A DNA stretch of 64,000 nt from Manihot esculenta (taxonomy: Eukaryota; Streptophyta; Magnoliopsida; Malpighiales; Euphorbiaceae): contig NC_035167.2 in assembly GCF_001659605.2 (NCBI RefSeq), positions 372,001-436,000 of the forward strand. Reading direction: 5' to 3'. Numbering within the stretch: position 1 is the stretch's first letter; the number at the start of each line of letters is the position of its first letter. A program made the translations under genes and the position numbers. The notes beneath the pieces are model-generated. The model was not told where the DNA came from. It did no database searches and saw only the letters and a program-made list of their open reading frames with translations. Positions 14,959-29,464 of this stretch are shown here, piece by piece.

Positions 14959-16210
14959 TAGGGATATAAACGGGTAGGGTACCGCAAATTTAAGAGTACC
15001 TAAACCCGAACCCGATTATATATACAATTTTCGAACCCGTCCCAAACTCGTTTAATATTTTAATTTTACTATCCGAACCCGTTTCAAACCCGTTTAACAA
15101 TACCCGCACAATAATCGAATCCAATTTTTTTAATTCAATTAGCAAACCAGCAACCCAGCAAATAATTTTTTTAATTCAATTCGATGACAAACACTACCAA
15201 ATAAACTATCTAACAGTTGCACAACCCAGCAAACCAGCAGTAGGAGGAGAAATGTTTAATGACAAGTACCAGCAACTCAGCAACTCAGCAACCCAGCAAA
15301 TAATTTTTTTAATTCAATTCAATGACAAAAACTACCAAATAAACTACCTAATAGTTGCACAACCCAGTAGGAAGAGAAATGTTTAATGACAAGAACCAGC
15401 AACTCAGCAACCCAGCAAATAATAATTTATAATCAAATAATCAGATTAATTGGCCATAAATTCTAAAAATCAACATTATTACATTAATCAAATAGCAAAT
15501 AATTAGATTTTTTAACATATTCAAATAATCAGATTAATAGTTCATAAATTCTAAAATTCTTTAAGAACATGCACATAAAAAATCTTGAAACCTGAAGAGA
15601 GTTCCAGTCAAAGCAGATGTCACCGATTGAGGAGAGGAAGGGTTGTCTCTGGCGTCAGTGAAGTGCGGGGGAGAGAAGCATAAATCGAAAAGAGTAGATT
15701 TCACCCGACTCGGAGAGAGAAGGAAATATCGCCGATGCCGACGGGACAGAGGGAAGAGTTGTCTTCAACTGGAAAGTTGGAGATGTCGCCGCTGGAGAGA
15801 GAGAAGGAGATATCGCTGACTGGGGAGAGAGAAGATTTATCGTCGGCTGGGGAGAGAAAGGAGACGTCGCCGGTGCCGACTGGGCTGCCGGCAGTCGTCA
15901 GTGAAGTGGGGGAGAGGCGTGACTGAGAACTATGGAAAGGGAAGCGAGAGAGAGAGACGCAGACGGAGAGAGGAACGCATAGTAAAATGAAAAAATGAAT
16001 TAGAGATTAGGGTTAGTTTTGTTAGTATAGTTAATCGGGTTCGGATAACGGGTATCCGATCACCTAATCCCAAACCCTACCCGAATCCGAGACGGGTAAA
16101 ATTTTTCAAACCCGAATCCGCCCAAATCTGTTTTGTAAAAACCCAAATCCGTCCTAATAGGGTTTGAGCGGATCGGGTACCCGTGAAAACCCGCTCGCCT
16201 GCCATCCCTA
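14959..16210. mobile_element. Non-autonomous hAT transposon with 8-bp TSD
   Basis: The termini are inverted (TAGGGAT at 14959 and ATCCCTA ending at 16210) and flanked by the exact 8-bp duplication CTAGTGAT at 14951-14958 and 16211-16218, diagnostic of hAT elements. Both ends hold many subterminal CCCGAA/TTCGGG motifs (14985-15120 and 16035-16190), as expected for transposase binding. Inside, a unit of about 150 bp with CAGCAACCCAGCAAATAA is duplicated (15137-15430). 15600-15960 is a purine-rich segment with a short open frame (15735-15926) rich in Glu, Gly and Ser. No transposase is encoded, so it is non-autonomous. Confidence 0.92.
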
Positions 16211-16560
16211 CTAGTGATGTCTAACGGCCTCTCTGCTAGTGATGTCTAATGGCCTCTCCGCTACAGTGTCACTTGTCTCTGTCAGTCAGATGCCTTCTCC
16301 ACGCCAGGCGGCCATTTAATTCCCTCCGACGCGCGTGTAGACAGGGCTGCGAGGTGACTGGGTCTGCTGTCCTTTCTCCTGTCATGTCCCAAGCTGGGCT
16401 TGGTGTGAAAGGACGGGGTCTGCGGAAGGCCCGACCTCAAGGCTGGGTGGTTCAGGCCGGCTTGTTGGAGAGGATCCGGGACTTATGGATCAGAGTCACT
16501 ATCATGGATTTAGCCTTATACCGGGGTGGTGAGACCTAGCGATCATCAATTTATATTATA
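16211..16560. repeat. GC-rich unclassified repeat flanking the hAT element, with a 25-bp duplication
   Basis: This segment is clearly richer in G+C than its surroundings and ends abruptly near 16540, where AT-rich DNA resumes. A 25-bp unit beginning CTAGTGATGTCTAA is tandemly repeated at 16211-16235 and 16236-16260 with one mismatch-level difference, so the hAT target lies in a duplicated sequence. The open frame 16249-16539 has no recognisable domain. It resembles LTR sequence in composition, but I could not identify ends. Confidence 0.45.
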
Positions 16561-18359
16561 AAAATGATCGTTGTATGAATTTTTATAAGATAAAACTAAG
16601 TAAATACTGAAAAGTATAGTACAAAATAAAAAAAAAAATCACTTTATATATTATAAATCAAGAGCCAACGTAAATTTAACTCTTTTTAATAAAACACGAA
16701 ATTTATATGCAGCAATTGATTAATATTAAGAATATCATTGATTAATATTAAGAATATCATATCGTTCGTATTACATAGAAATTTCGAAGCAATTACATAA
16801 TTGTTCAAACTAAGGAGCCACCAAATCAATTCTTTAACAAGTTCTTTTAAACATGTTTTGTTTGGTCAATATAGTTTTAGTAGTATGAGTAATTATAAAT
16901 TTATATATGTCAATGTGGGTTGAGATTTTCATAAAATTTATTATCAATAAATTAAATCTTAACAAAGTCAACTTATTAATTTTCCTAATTTTAAGGTATA
17001 ATTCATTGAATTTATCACCAATTGAATCAAATATTAAGTTTGTTTGCTTTAAAATACTATACTATGAACTTCTGTTTTTTCTTTTTTTAATTATTTCTTT
17101 CCCTTTACATTCAACAATTTTGGTCCATGTTGCTTTAGGTTATAAATTATGTAGCTTTCATCTAAAAGATGTTGGTTGGTTTGCTTGCTTTGATTATTGC
17201 TTAAGTTGTGGATTATTAGTTAGTTGTTGTTTTCTTCTTTATTAAAACTAAAGACTCAACTATCCTTTTCTTTTGGTCTTAATATTCAATTTCACTCTTA
17301 CACTTGTTATTGGGAGTATTCAATCTACTTCATTTTAATTTTTATTTAAATTAATATTAAAATTTTAAACTAACCCAAAAATTAAAAAAGTTTGACCTTT
17401 CTAATTTGGGTAAATTTTTATTTGCATAACTTTAGTTAGTAAAGAAAATTTCTCATCTATTCATAAGTAATTATTTGCATAAGATGTAATGATTTTTTCA
17501 AGAATAAAATCACAAGCATGAGATTAATGATTGAAAGGCTAAAAACAATGATAATTTGAAAATTTTAATTGATTGCTTGCGACCCAAATGTTAGCCGTAG
17601 GTTTCTGAATGTCGGATCAAAATAGAGTTGGATATATTTTCTATCAAATTGGAATCTAATATTCTTCAAACTTGGGATGCTTCAATGGAAGCAAACAATC
17701 TTAAAATTTATAATAGGAAACGATGGCTGACACGACAATGAGTTGTTAAAAGTTAGTTGCAATTCAAATATTCGTTTTTCGTCTTCCCTCCACGTCACTT
17801 AAAAACGTGTTGAATTTTATTTGCTCCCACTCTCTTCCTCTGTTTAAAACCTTAGCTTCTCCTTAAAATGGCACGCCACCCATTGTTGTTTCCTAAACTA
17901 TATTCAAAGAGAATCCTCCTCTCCTCTTCTCCAACAAAAGGTATGTTCTGAAAACTTTTGGCTTTTTTTTTTTTCTTTTTAATTTTCTTCTTGGTTTCAG
18001 ATTAAACACAATGTTATAGCTTCTCCAACATAAAATCAACACATTGGCTATCAAAGATATATATATATATATATAAAAGAAAAGATTTCAATAAAGATGA
18101 TCATATTGTGTTTTCTTTAATTTCCCATCAAGTTTAAGTTTGAAAGGTGGCTGAGGCTCTCTGTTTCTATATAGTTCCCCAACTGGATGAATACTACTCT
18201 GTTTCTTTTGAATTGTGGGACTCAATTAGCCATTTCTAGACTAGAGATCAATTAAATTTTCAAGAAGCTCATTGAGAGAGTGGAAACCCATCTTTGGATA
18301 GTTTTAGAAAGTGATTATTTTTGTATAAATGTGATTTTAGGCACTTGTGCTTGTCAAGA
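16561..18359. other. AT-rich intergenic DNA upstream of gene C
   Basis: No gene is seen. Open frames such as 16907-17245 are low-complexity, rich in Leu, Phe and Ile, and typical of random AT-rich DNA. A short 23-bp direct repeat containing TTGATTAATATTAAGAATATC lies at about 16716-16760. A TA-dinucleotide run is at 18056-18075. Confidence 0.5.
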
Positions 18360-21086
<2,727 letters not shown>

Positions 21087-22394
21087 TTAAAGTAAAATAC
21101 CTCTCAATTCTTCATTATTCACTTGGCTATGTGCAGAAATTGACCACACAATTCATAGATATGTAGTACAGTGATAAATTGTTTTGTAAAGCAATCTCTG
21201 ACTCCATGAAAAGAGAGAATTGAACAGATTCTACTCTCTTTTCTTGTTGAAGTCATGAAGTGTAAATAAGCATATTCTACTCTCCTTTCTTATTGAAGTA
21301 ATGAAGAGTCAGGATTTAAATTGTTATGCATATGGCGTACAGCCATACCAAATAAAAACACTAATCTTAAAAAAATGTTGAGATTTATTTGCAGTTAAGA
21401 TGAGGGACATGGGACACCCTTTTTATATATTCTAATCTTTATCATTTGCAAAGGGACAGGGCATGTTCTTCTTCTTCCTTCTCCATCGTCAGATCAATTT
21501 TGGACTCTGTACCTGCCAACTGCACAAGTATTTTTATATAGGTTGATAAAAAGGGCCTGGGTCCACCTATGATGGGCCAAAACAGGCCCATGAAACTTGA
21601 ACTAGATGGCCTCATTGTGGAGCCTTGTAACTGTCTGGCTGCCCTGCCAAACTATGCCCAACGAGAGTCATGAGCTAAAATTGAAGCAAACTTGTGCCCA
21701 ACAGAAATGACCAATGATAATTGTTGCAATAAGAATTTATTGGTACTGTTGTTTGTTTGGCTCACATACAATTTTTTTTTGGTATTTTTTGTTTGTTTTG
21801 TGTTCAGTGGATTTTCTATTTTAATTATTACTATAGAAATTATTGCATTTATTCGGTTTTTTTTTTTTTTTTATCAATGCTTTGGATATAAGGGTTCGAG
21901 GGTTATTTACAAAAGAGTTCAAAGAAAATTTAAAGGTTCAACTAAAGTAAATTAAATCAAATTAAATTAAGCCAATTCAAAATCAATCCAACTACACAAT
22001 CAGATAAAACCCATCAATCGCATTGATGGATCTACCGAAAATATCGTCGAACCCATAGACTCTCCGAAACTCTGTTGCAGAGCACCCCCGCAACCATCCA
22101 ACAGACAAATAAAACAGACAATATTCAACACACAGTATTCGTGGACCACAATATCAAAACTTTCATCGGATTCACAAACTCATCTAAGTATCGTCAAAGT
22201 CAAGCATAGCAACAAACTAGGGTACAGACAAAATATAAGAAATAGAACGAAAAACAAAGAGAAAAAAAAAAAGCAACATACAAATACCTCAGTCTTCAAA
22301 TCAACCATTCACACCACTGCCCAGAAGGGAGGATGTTGCAGAGCTCAGTCGATCATGGCGTGTGAGAGTGAATGTTGCCGGATGTAGCGGTATT
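21087..22394. other. Intergenic DNA after gene C; probable left part of an older repeat
   Basis: 21087-21950 shows no feature beyond poly-T runs. About 21960-22394 is more balanced in composition and may be part of the older Tat-like element that resumes at 31619, because the gypsy element at 22395 is inserted here with TSD GTATT. I see no LTR boundary in it. Confidence 0.4.
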
Positions 22395-24580
22395 TGTAAT
22401 ACCCGACTAGACTCCGGTATCGAAATTCTTACCGTCTGGTGGAATCTCGGATGTCGAAAACCTCTAGAAGGGTAAAAACATGTTTTTATAAAATGTTTTC
22501 ATGTATTTTATGGTTTTAAATAAGAAAAAAATTGAGTTTTGAATGAAAAAGACCATAGAGGGAAATCCAGGTTCGGCCGCCGAACCTCATGTTTGGCCGC
22601 CGAACATGCATGAGTTTTGGAGTCACTTTCGGCTTCCGAAGGTGGCCTGGCCAGCCACCTATAAAAGGCCCCATGGCCGAAAATGGGCGAGCTTTCTCCC
22701 CTATTTTCGGCCAACGGTGAGTCCATGCCCTCCCATGGTTAGTTTCAATGATTTCCTTTAAATCTTTCAAGTTTTGACAAGCTTTCATCTTATTTTGAAG
22801 ATTTTTGAGTTATAAACGGAGTTTTGGAGCTTGGAAACCCAAGGAGCTAGATTCCTCCCATCTCCAAGTTAGGATCGTCTCTCCTCTCAATCTTCAAGAG
22901 GTAAGCTTAGATCCTACCCTTCTTGTATGTTTTAAGCAAGTTTTGAGGGGTTAAGGGGTAGAAATGCATGTTTAGGTTAATGTTGAGTTAATGGACAATG
23001 TGTGTTGTTTGAGTTGATATTTGTGTTTGTGTTGGGGTTTAGGATAGTTTGAGACCCCTATATGCTTGGTGGTATGTGTATGCATGTTGTAGAATAGCTA
23101 AATGCATGTTTGAATGGTTTGGAAGGCAAAAATGTGCATGAGGAGGCTGAGTTCTGCCCTTTGGAAGAACTCAGGTTCGGCAACCGAAGGACTTTCGGTC
23201 GCCGAACCTGCCTGTGGAGGCAAACTTTTGGCTGCCGAACCCTGCCCCCGAAAGTGGACTTTCGGCTCTGGAAGGGAGTTTCGGCCGCCGAAGGTGCCGC
23301 CGAACATGCACGAGTTTCGGATCTGGAAGGAACCTTCGGCCGCCGAAGCTGCATGGCTTTCGGCTCTGGAGGGACTTTCGGCCGCCGAACCTGCCGCCAA
23401 AAGTGCCCTGTTCAGCCTTCCTTTGCATGATTTCTATGATTGTTTTAGGGTGTTTTAGGGGGTTTTTGGGGAGTATTTTAGAGTCATATTCATGTATGTT
23501 TGGTCCCTCATTTGAGTCCACTTGTGTAGGTTCGGACTCGAGGAACCAGGGACTCCAGCAGTGAGATGGCTGCTTCAGTGTCTTTTCAGAGCTAGCCTGA
23601 GGTGAGTAGAATGATTCTTTATGTTTCAAAGCAAATAATGAAAGTTTTAGCATGATTCACGCATCATGAATGCCATGAGATATATTAGGTTGTTTGCATT
23701 AGAATTCACGAATATGTTGCATTGCATATTATGTTGTTGATGTGGATGAAAGTTGAATGATCCATTAGCCCTCGTATGGTATGATATGATATGATGATGA
23801 TACGGTACAGAAGTCCAGGAAGACCCATTCTACGTCCCTGGCACTATGTAAGAGAAAATCCAGGAAGACCCATTCTACGTCCCTGGCACATTGGAATATT
23901 ATGACATGTTATGTAAGGGAAAGACCATGACCCATTCTACGTTCTGGCACTATTGGAAATGTAGAGGGCTATTGGTGACAAGTTTATCTTTAATGTGAAT
24001 TGTTTGTGATGTGATGCATTTCATGAAAGTATGAATTTTTAATATAATGTTTTTATTATTCTGCTCACTGGGCTCTAGTAGCTCACCCCCATTCCCTTAA
24101 TCCCCCAGGTTTGCAGGTACGGGATAGGCTAGGATGTCAGCAAGAGTAAAGTCATGTTTTATATAATAGCTAGTTGTGGACATGAGAAAGACAATGTAAT
24201 GTAAAGTATAGTAATGTAATGATGTATATTGAGGTTTAGAGTTGTGCTTGACCCTAGTATGTAAAGTAAATCCCTTTTGCACATGATCTGTGAAATGTTT
24301 TATGGATGACTTATGTAACCCAAGCTTAATGTATGATATGTTACCCCATTGGAGCATTTGATGAGGGCTCCAATGTGGGGTTTTATGTTTATGAGTTTGT
24401 GTATGCGCAGGTTAAGCTTGGTAAATGAAAGAGAAAGTTTAAAATTTTTATGTATATGTTTGATCATGTATGAGATTTAACAGGTATGCAGAATGTATGT
24501 TAGGCTTGCTACGGGTCCCGGCGGCCTTATGCCGATCTGGATCCTTGCGCCGGTAGCGGTCCGATTTCCAGGTCGTTACA
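22395..24580 (+). repeat. 5' LTR (2186 bp) of the gypsy element
   Basis: It begins TGTAATACCC and ends GTCGTTACA. It contains a promoter-like TATAAAAGG at 22660-22668 and two clusters of the TTCGGC-N-GCCGAA motif (22571-22610 and 23176-23400). Further along are two to three copies of a CCAGGAAGACCCATTCTACG-type repeat (23815-23950). The open frames in it on both strands come from the motif repeats and are not genes. Confidence 0.95.
22660..22668 (+). promoter_or_regulatory. LTR TATA box
   Basis: TATAAAAGG lies about 270 bp into the LTR, directly after a CCAGCCACC segment conserved in the other LTR copies (for example 854 in the first element, 29711 in the 3' LTR and about 58095 in the solo LTR). 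The conserved position supports it as the U3 core promoter. Confidence 0.65.
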
Positions 24581-24583
24581 GAT

Positions 24584-24601
24584 TGGTATCAGAGCCCTAG
24601 G
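24584..24601 (+). other. Primer-binding site (initiator methionine tRNA type)
   Basis: TGGTATCAGAGCCCTAGG begins three bases after the 5' LTR. TGGTATCAGAGC is the usual plant complement to the 3' end of initiator tRNA-Met. Confidence 0.9.
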
Positions 24602-24844
24602 TTCATATGGTCGGACGTATAGTGTGTCGGGCTCCTAGAGGTTATGGAAGGGCAAGCACCATAGGAAAATCATGTCTACTAGGATAGGATGTAGAGTCCT
24701 GTTTTGAATGATGATGTGAAATGCCATGATTCTATGCATGTGCATTGATGATATGTGATGTATGTGACGCAGGTTCATGTGTTTCCACATGAACCATTTG
24801 ATGCTAATGTTTTATGTGATGTGTGCTGTTTTTCAGTAAGCAAG

Positions 24845-26266
24845 ATGAGAGGAACTCGTCGATCTGCAGGATTGACTGGTGTACCACCTCAGGACGAGGG
24901 CACGGATGCCCGTCCTCCTGCATTGCCTAGGGCAATGTCCTGCAGGTCTAGCAGGGAGAGAACGTCAAGGGACCCTAGAAGGTCTTTTGATGTGAGCAGA
25001 AGAGGAACAGTTCAAGGTGGAGTGTCAGAAGATGTGGGGGATGATATGGATGTGGATCAGCGGAGGGATGGCAGTCTTGGTGTTAGCATGTCTGAAGAGG
25101 GCATGAGAGAGTCTCAAGAAGGCACTCAGGCCTCGGGGTTTGTCCAACCACCCTAATACCCACCCTTTTCACAAAATCCCGGGTATTCGATGGGAGGTAC
25201 ATCAGATTACCCCAATTTTAACCCTTATCCTTCTCATATGCCATACCCACCTTTCTACCCATTATACCCACAGTACCCTATGTACCCACCCCCATCTTTC
25301 TACCCAGGTACAGCAAACCCTAACCCAGGGGATGTTGCACCTCCTCCACCTCCAGCAGAACCTATGATCCCAGAAACCCAAGTACCTAAACCTATCTCAT
25401 CTGGAGGGAGCAAGGTCAAGATGACCGACTACTTGAAGTTGGATGCTCCTAAGTATGAAACAGGTGATGATCCGTTCGAGTACCTCAGGACAGTCAAGAT
25501 GATAACAGATGAGTTAGGGGCAGATGACAGTAGAGCCATTCAGTTGGCTGGGTTCACACTGAAGTGCAAGAAGGCCCGAGAGTGGTTTAAAAACTATATG
25601 AACCCGAGGTTGGATAGCCTATCATGGGAGGAGTTTGCTAATGAGTTTGCAGGATGGGCTTTCCCTGATAGTTCAAGGGAGTTGAAGATGATTGAGTTCG
25701 AGCAGCTAAGGCAGACGGAGGAGATGAGTGTAGATGAGTACACAGATAGGTTCTTGGAGATATTGTCGTTTGCAGGGCAAAATCTGGACACAGATCAGAA
25801 GAAGGCTAGGAGGTATATCATGAGGCTCCATTCCAGGTATTCCTCCTTGATCCAGTCAGCAGAGAGGGAGAGTTTCCATGCCATAGTGGATATGGCCCGG
25901 AGAATGGAGGCTAGTGCAATAATTGAAGGGAAAGTGAAGCAGTCTGTGGCACAGCCTTCTGGTTCCAAGACCTCAGGTGGGAGAAAGCTAGACCCTCCTT
26001 CTTTCAGTGCAGCGGCTTCAGGCAATAAAAAGTGGGGTAATACCACCAAGAAGCCAAAGAAGAACAAGTTCTGGAACAAGATAAAGTCAGGTCTGGGATT
26101 AGGAGGTGGCTCGAGTTCAGGTGCAGACAATGCAATTTGTATGAAGTGTGGGAAGCCGCACAAGGGAGTATGTCGGTTTGGGACGACAGCCTGCTTCAGA
26201 TGTGGGCAGGAGGGACACATGGCACGGGAGTGTCCTAGAGCAGCTTATATGGCACAGTCTCAGTAG
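24845..26266 (+). pseudogene. Gypsy gag, interrupted by an in-frame stop
   Basis: The frame starts at 24845 (MRGTRRSAGL) and meets a TAA at 25154-25156, then continues in the same frame from 25157 to a TAG at 26264-26266. The N-terminal part is Arg/Pro-rich. A Pro/Tyr-rich stretch follows (PYPPFYPLYPQYPMYPP). The retrotransposon gag domain (DPFEYLRTVKMITDELGA onward) comes next, with a basic linker and a CCHC zinc knuckle (CFRCGQEGHMAREC) at about 26191-26232. A degenerate CMKCGKPHKGVC precedes the knuckle. Both stops look like single C-to-T changes in Gln codons. This would have been the capsid/nucleocapsid precursor. Confidence 0.88.
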
Positions 26267-29200
26267 ACAGCTTCGGGTAGTGTGGCTCAGCCAGTAGCTC
26301 CAGCCGCGACTCAGGCCAGTGGCAGAGGCAGAAGGAGAGGGGCAGCCTCTTCTTCAACGGGTTTCAGGGGTGAAGGTCCATCAGCTCCAGCACGGATCTT
26401 CACTATGACACAGCAGGAGGCAAATGCATCAAACACCGTGGTGTCAGGTAATCTCATCATTGGTTGTTCAGATGTTTATGCCTTAATGGACCTTGGTGCA
26501 TCTCATTCTTTTATTGCTCCGAGCACCGTTGAGAGGTTGGGTTTGATGGTCTCTGGGTTAGAGTGTCCCCTATGGGTTAGTGGACCTAAATGTGACCCGT
26601 CAGTGGCAGAGTCAGTCTGTCGGTTTGTCCAGTGTTTGTGAAGAGTAGATGCCTTCCAGCCGACCTTGTGGTTCTAGATTTGACAGATTTTGATGTCATT
26701 CTAGGGATGGATTGGCTATCTACCCATGATGCTATCTTGGACTGCAGAGACAAGGTAGTCAGGTTCAGAGGTCAGGATGGGTCAGAGGTTGTCTTCAGAG
26801 GAGACAGGAGGGGTACACCTAGAGGTTTGATATTAGCCCTACAGGCTCGTAGGTTGCTCAAGAGGGGTTGTCAGGGTTTTCTAGCTCATGTAAGAGAGCT
26901 GGATAGTCATATTAGAGAGCCCGCCTCAGTGCCTGTGGTCAGAGAGTTTTTAGATGTTTTCCCAGACGAGCTGCCAGGTTTACCACCTGCTAGGAAGATA
27001 GAGTTTGAAATAGAATTGATGCCTGGAACCTGACCGATCTCTATACCTCCCTACAGGATGGCACCAGCAGAGTTGAAGGAGCTTAAGGAGCAGTTGCAAG
27101 AGCTGGTAGATAAGGGCTTCATCCGACCGAGTACCTCGCCTTGGGGTGCACCAGTACTGTTTGTGAAAAAGAAAGATGGATCCCTTAGACTTTGTATCGA
27201 CTACAGGCAGTTGAACAAAGTCACTACCAAGAACAAGTACCCATTGCCTAGGATTGATGATCTATTCGACCAGCTAGCAGGAGCAGGTTGTTTCTCCAAA
27301 ATAGATCTGAGATCCGGGTACCATCAGCTGAGAATAAGAGAGGAAGATGTGCCGAAGATGGCGTTCAGAACCAGATATGGGCACTATGAGTTCGAAGAGC
27401 TGAAGAAAAGGTTGACGTCGGCACCGGTGTTAGCTCTGCCTACTAGTAATGAAGACTTCACAGTGTATTGTGATGCGTCCCGTGTGGGACTGGGTTGTGT
27501 GTTGATGCAGAATGAAAGGGTAATTGCTTATGCTTCTAGGCAGTTGAAGAAGCATGAGTTGAATTATCCTACACATGACCTGGAGATGGCAGCTGTAATC
27601 TTTGCACTCAAGATGTGGAGGCATTACCTTTATGGGGTTAAATGTGAGATCTTCACAGATCATAAAAGCCTGCAGTACATCCTGAGTCAGAGAGAGTTGA
27701 ACTTGAGACATAGAAGATGGGTAGAACTGCTTAGTGACTATGATTGTAAGATTCAATACCATCCGGGTAAGGCGAATGTTGTGGTAGACGCCTTAAGCCA
27801 GAAATCACTTGGCAGTCTATTCCATATCACAGCAGAGAGGAGACTGGTGGTGAAAGAGTTTCATAAGCTCATTAATGAAGGTTTGCAGTTAGAGTTGTCT
27901 GGTACAGGTGCTTTGATAGCCCAGATGAGAGTGGCACCCGTGTTTCTGAAGCAGATGGCCCAGAAACAGCATGAGGACCCAGAGTTAGTGAAGATTTCCA
28001 GGACTATTCAGTCAGGCAAGAACGAAGAGTTCAGATTTGACAGCAAAGGGGCCCTCCGCTATGGGAATAGATTGTGTGTACCAGATGACGTGGGTCTGAA
28101 GGGAGACATTATGAGAGAAGCTCATAATGCCAGATACAGTGTTCACCCTGGAGCCACCAAAATGTACCAGGATCTGAAAAGAGTTTATTGGTGGCCAGCT
28201 ATGAAGAGAGAAATGGCACAGTTCGTGTCAGCCTGCGAAGTATGTTAGAGGGTGAAGCTGGAACATCAGAAGCCGGCTAGAATGCTTAACCCACTGCCGA
28301 TTCCAGAATGGAAATGAGAGAATATAGCTATGGACTTCGTGGTGGGGTTACCGGCAACGTCCAACAGATTGGACTCCATATGGGTGATTGTGGACAGACT
28401 GACCAAATCCGCTCACTTCATCCTTGTTAGGAGTGGCTACTCTGTGGATAAATTGGCACAGGTGTTTGTTGATGAAGTGGTCAGGTTGCATGGGGCTCCT
28501 GTTTTAATAGTGTCTGATAGGGGACCCCAGTTTACCTCTAGGTTTTGGCGGAGTCTGCAGAATGCAATGGGTACCAGGCTAGACTTCAGCACTGCCTTTC
28601 ATCCTCAGACGGACGAACAATCAAAGAGGACCATCCAGACAATAAAAGATATGCTCAGAATGTGTGTGCTAGATTTTGGCGGTTCTTGGAGGCAGCATCC
28701 ACCTTTGGTGGAGTTCGCCTACAATAACAGCTATCATGCTAGCATAGGGATGGCTCCATATGAAGCTTTGTATGGAAGGAAGTGCAGGTCACCTGTCTGC
28801 TGGGAGGAAGTTGGAGAAAGGGCCTTGGCAGGGCCTGAGCTAGTAGAGATCACCAGCAGAGTAGTGCCCATAATCAGAGAAAGAATTAGAACTGCTGTGA
28901 GCAGGCAAAAGAGTTATGAAGATATCCGTAGAAGGCAAGTAGAGTTTCAGGAGGGAGATTTGGTATTGCTTAATGTGTCTCCTATGAAAGGGGTGATTCG
29001 GTTTGGGAAGAAGGGTAAGTTAGCTCCGTGGTACATCGGACCCTTTGAAATCTTGCAAAAGATTGGGAATGTATCGTACAAGTTGGACTTACCTACTTCT
29101 ATGGAGAGAATCCATCCGGTTTTTCATGTTTTCATGTTACGGAAGTTCGTGTCGGATCCGGGCAAGGTTCTTAGTGAGCCTGATGTGGAGATCCTAGAAG

Positions 29201-29367
29201 ATCTCACCTATGTTGAGCAGTCAGTACGGATCCTAGACACCCAGATCAGAAAGCTAAGGAACAAGGAAATTCCGATGGTGAAAGTCCTTTGGAATCACCA
29301 CAACATGGAAGAGTGTACCTGGGAGACACGGGAGTCCATGCTCCAGCAATATCCTTATCTCTTCTAA
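26267..29367 (+). pseudogene. Gypsy pol (protease, RT, RNase H, integrase), multiply broken
   Basis: Protease: the active-site triplet near 26489 reads DLG instead of D-S/T-G. A one-base frameshift lies at about 26620-26640, and a TGA at 27031-27033. RT begins normally ([13 protein letters not shown]) but after RYGHYEF (27393) jumps to a region next to RNase H, losing the FxDD-type catalytic box. RNase H is recognisable ([13 protein letters not shown] through FTDHKSLQ). A TAG at 28246-28248 follows the HHCC motif (CEVC), and a TGA at 28315-28317 precedes the integrase core. In the core, SDRGPQF keeps its Asp, but the usual Glu is replaced by Lys in EQSKRTIQ. The C-terminus (PVFHVFMLRKF, ECTWETRESM) is chromodomain-like. 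All enzymes are therefore dead or suspect. Confidence 0.9.
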
Positions 29368-29451
29368 GGTGAGTGTTATATATTTGTATGTATGTTTATG
29401 TTTTATGCTATGTTATGATTGTTTGGTGAACATTCGGGGACGAATGTTCTT

Positions 29452-29464
29452 AAGAGGGGGAGAA
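29452..29464 (+). other. Polypurine tract
   Basis: AAGAGGGGGAGAA immediately precedes the 3' LTR, the expected plus-strand priming site. Confidence 0.9.

Noticed and set aside
16249..16539. 96-codon open frame in GC-rich DNA
   Set aside because: No domain, no signal peptide and location in a repeat beside a hAT element; probably chance.
16907..17245. 112-codon open frame rich in Leu, Phe and Ile
   Set aside because: Low-complexity translation of AT-rich DNA with no homology I recognise.
18321..18359. Upstream in-frame start for gene C
   Set aside because: It would add 13 residues before a good signal peptide and break the 54-codon exon 1 shared with gene B.
24097..24357. Minus-strand open frame of 86 codons, repeated at 31147-31407
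   Set aside because: It lies entirely within the two LTRs of one element and mirrors repeated TATGTAATG-type sequence.
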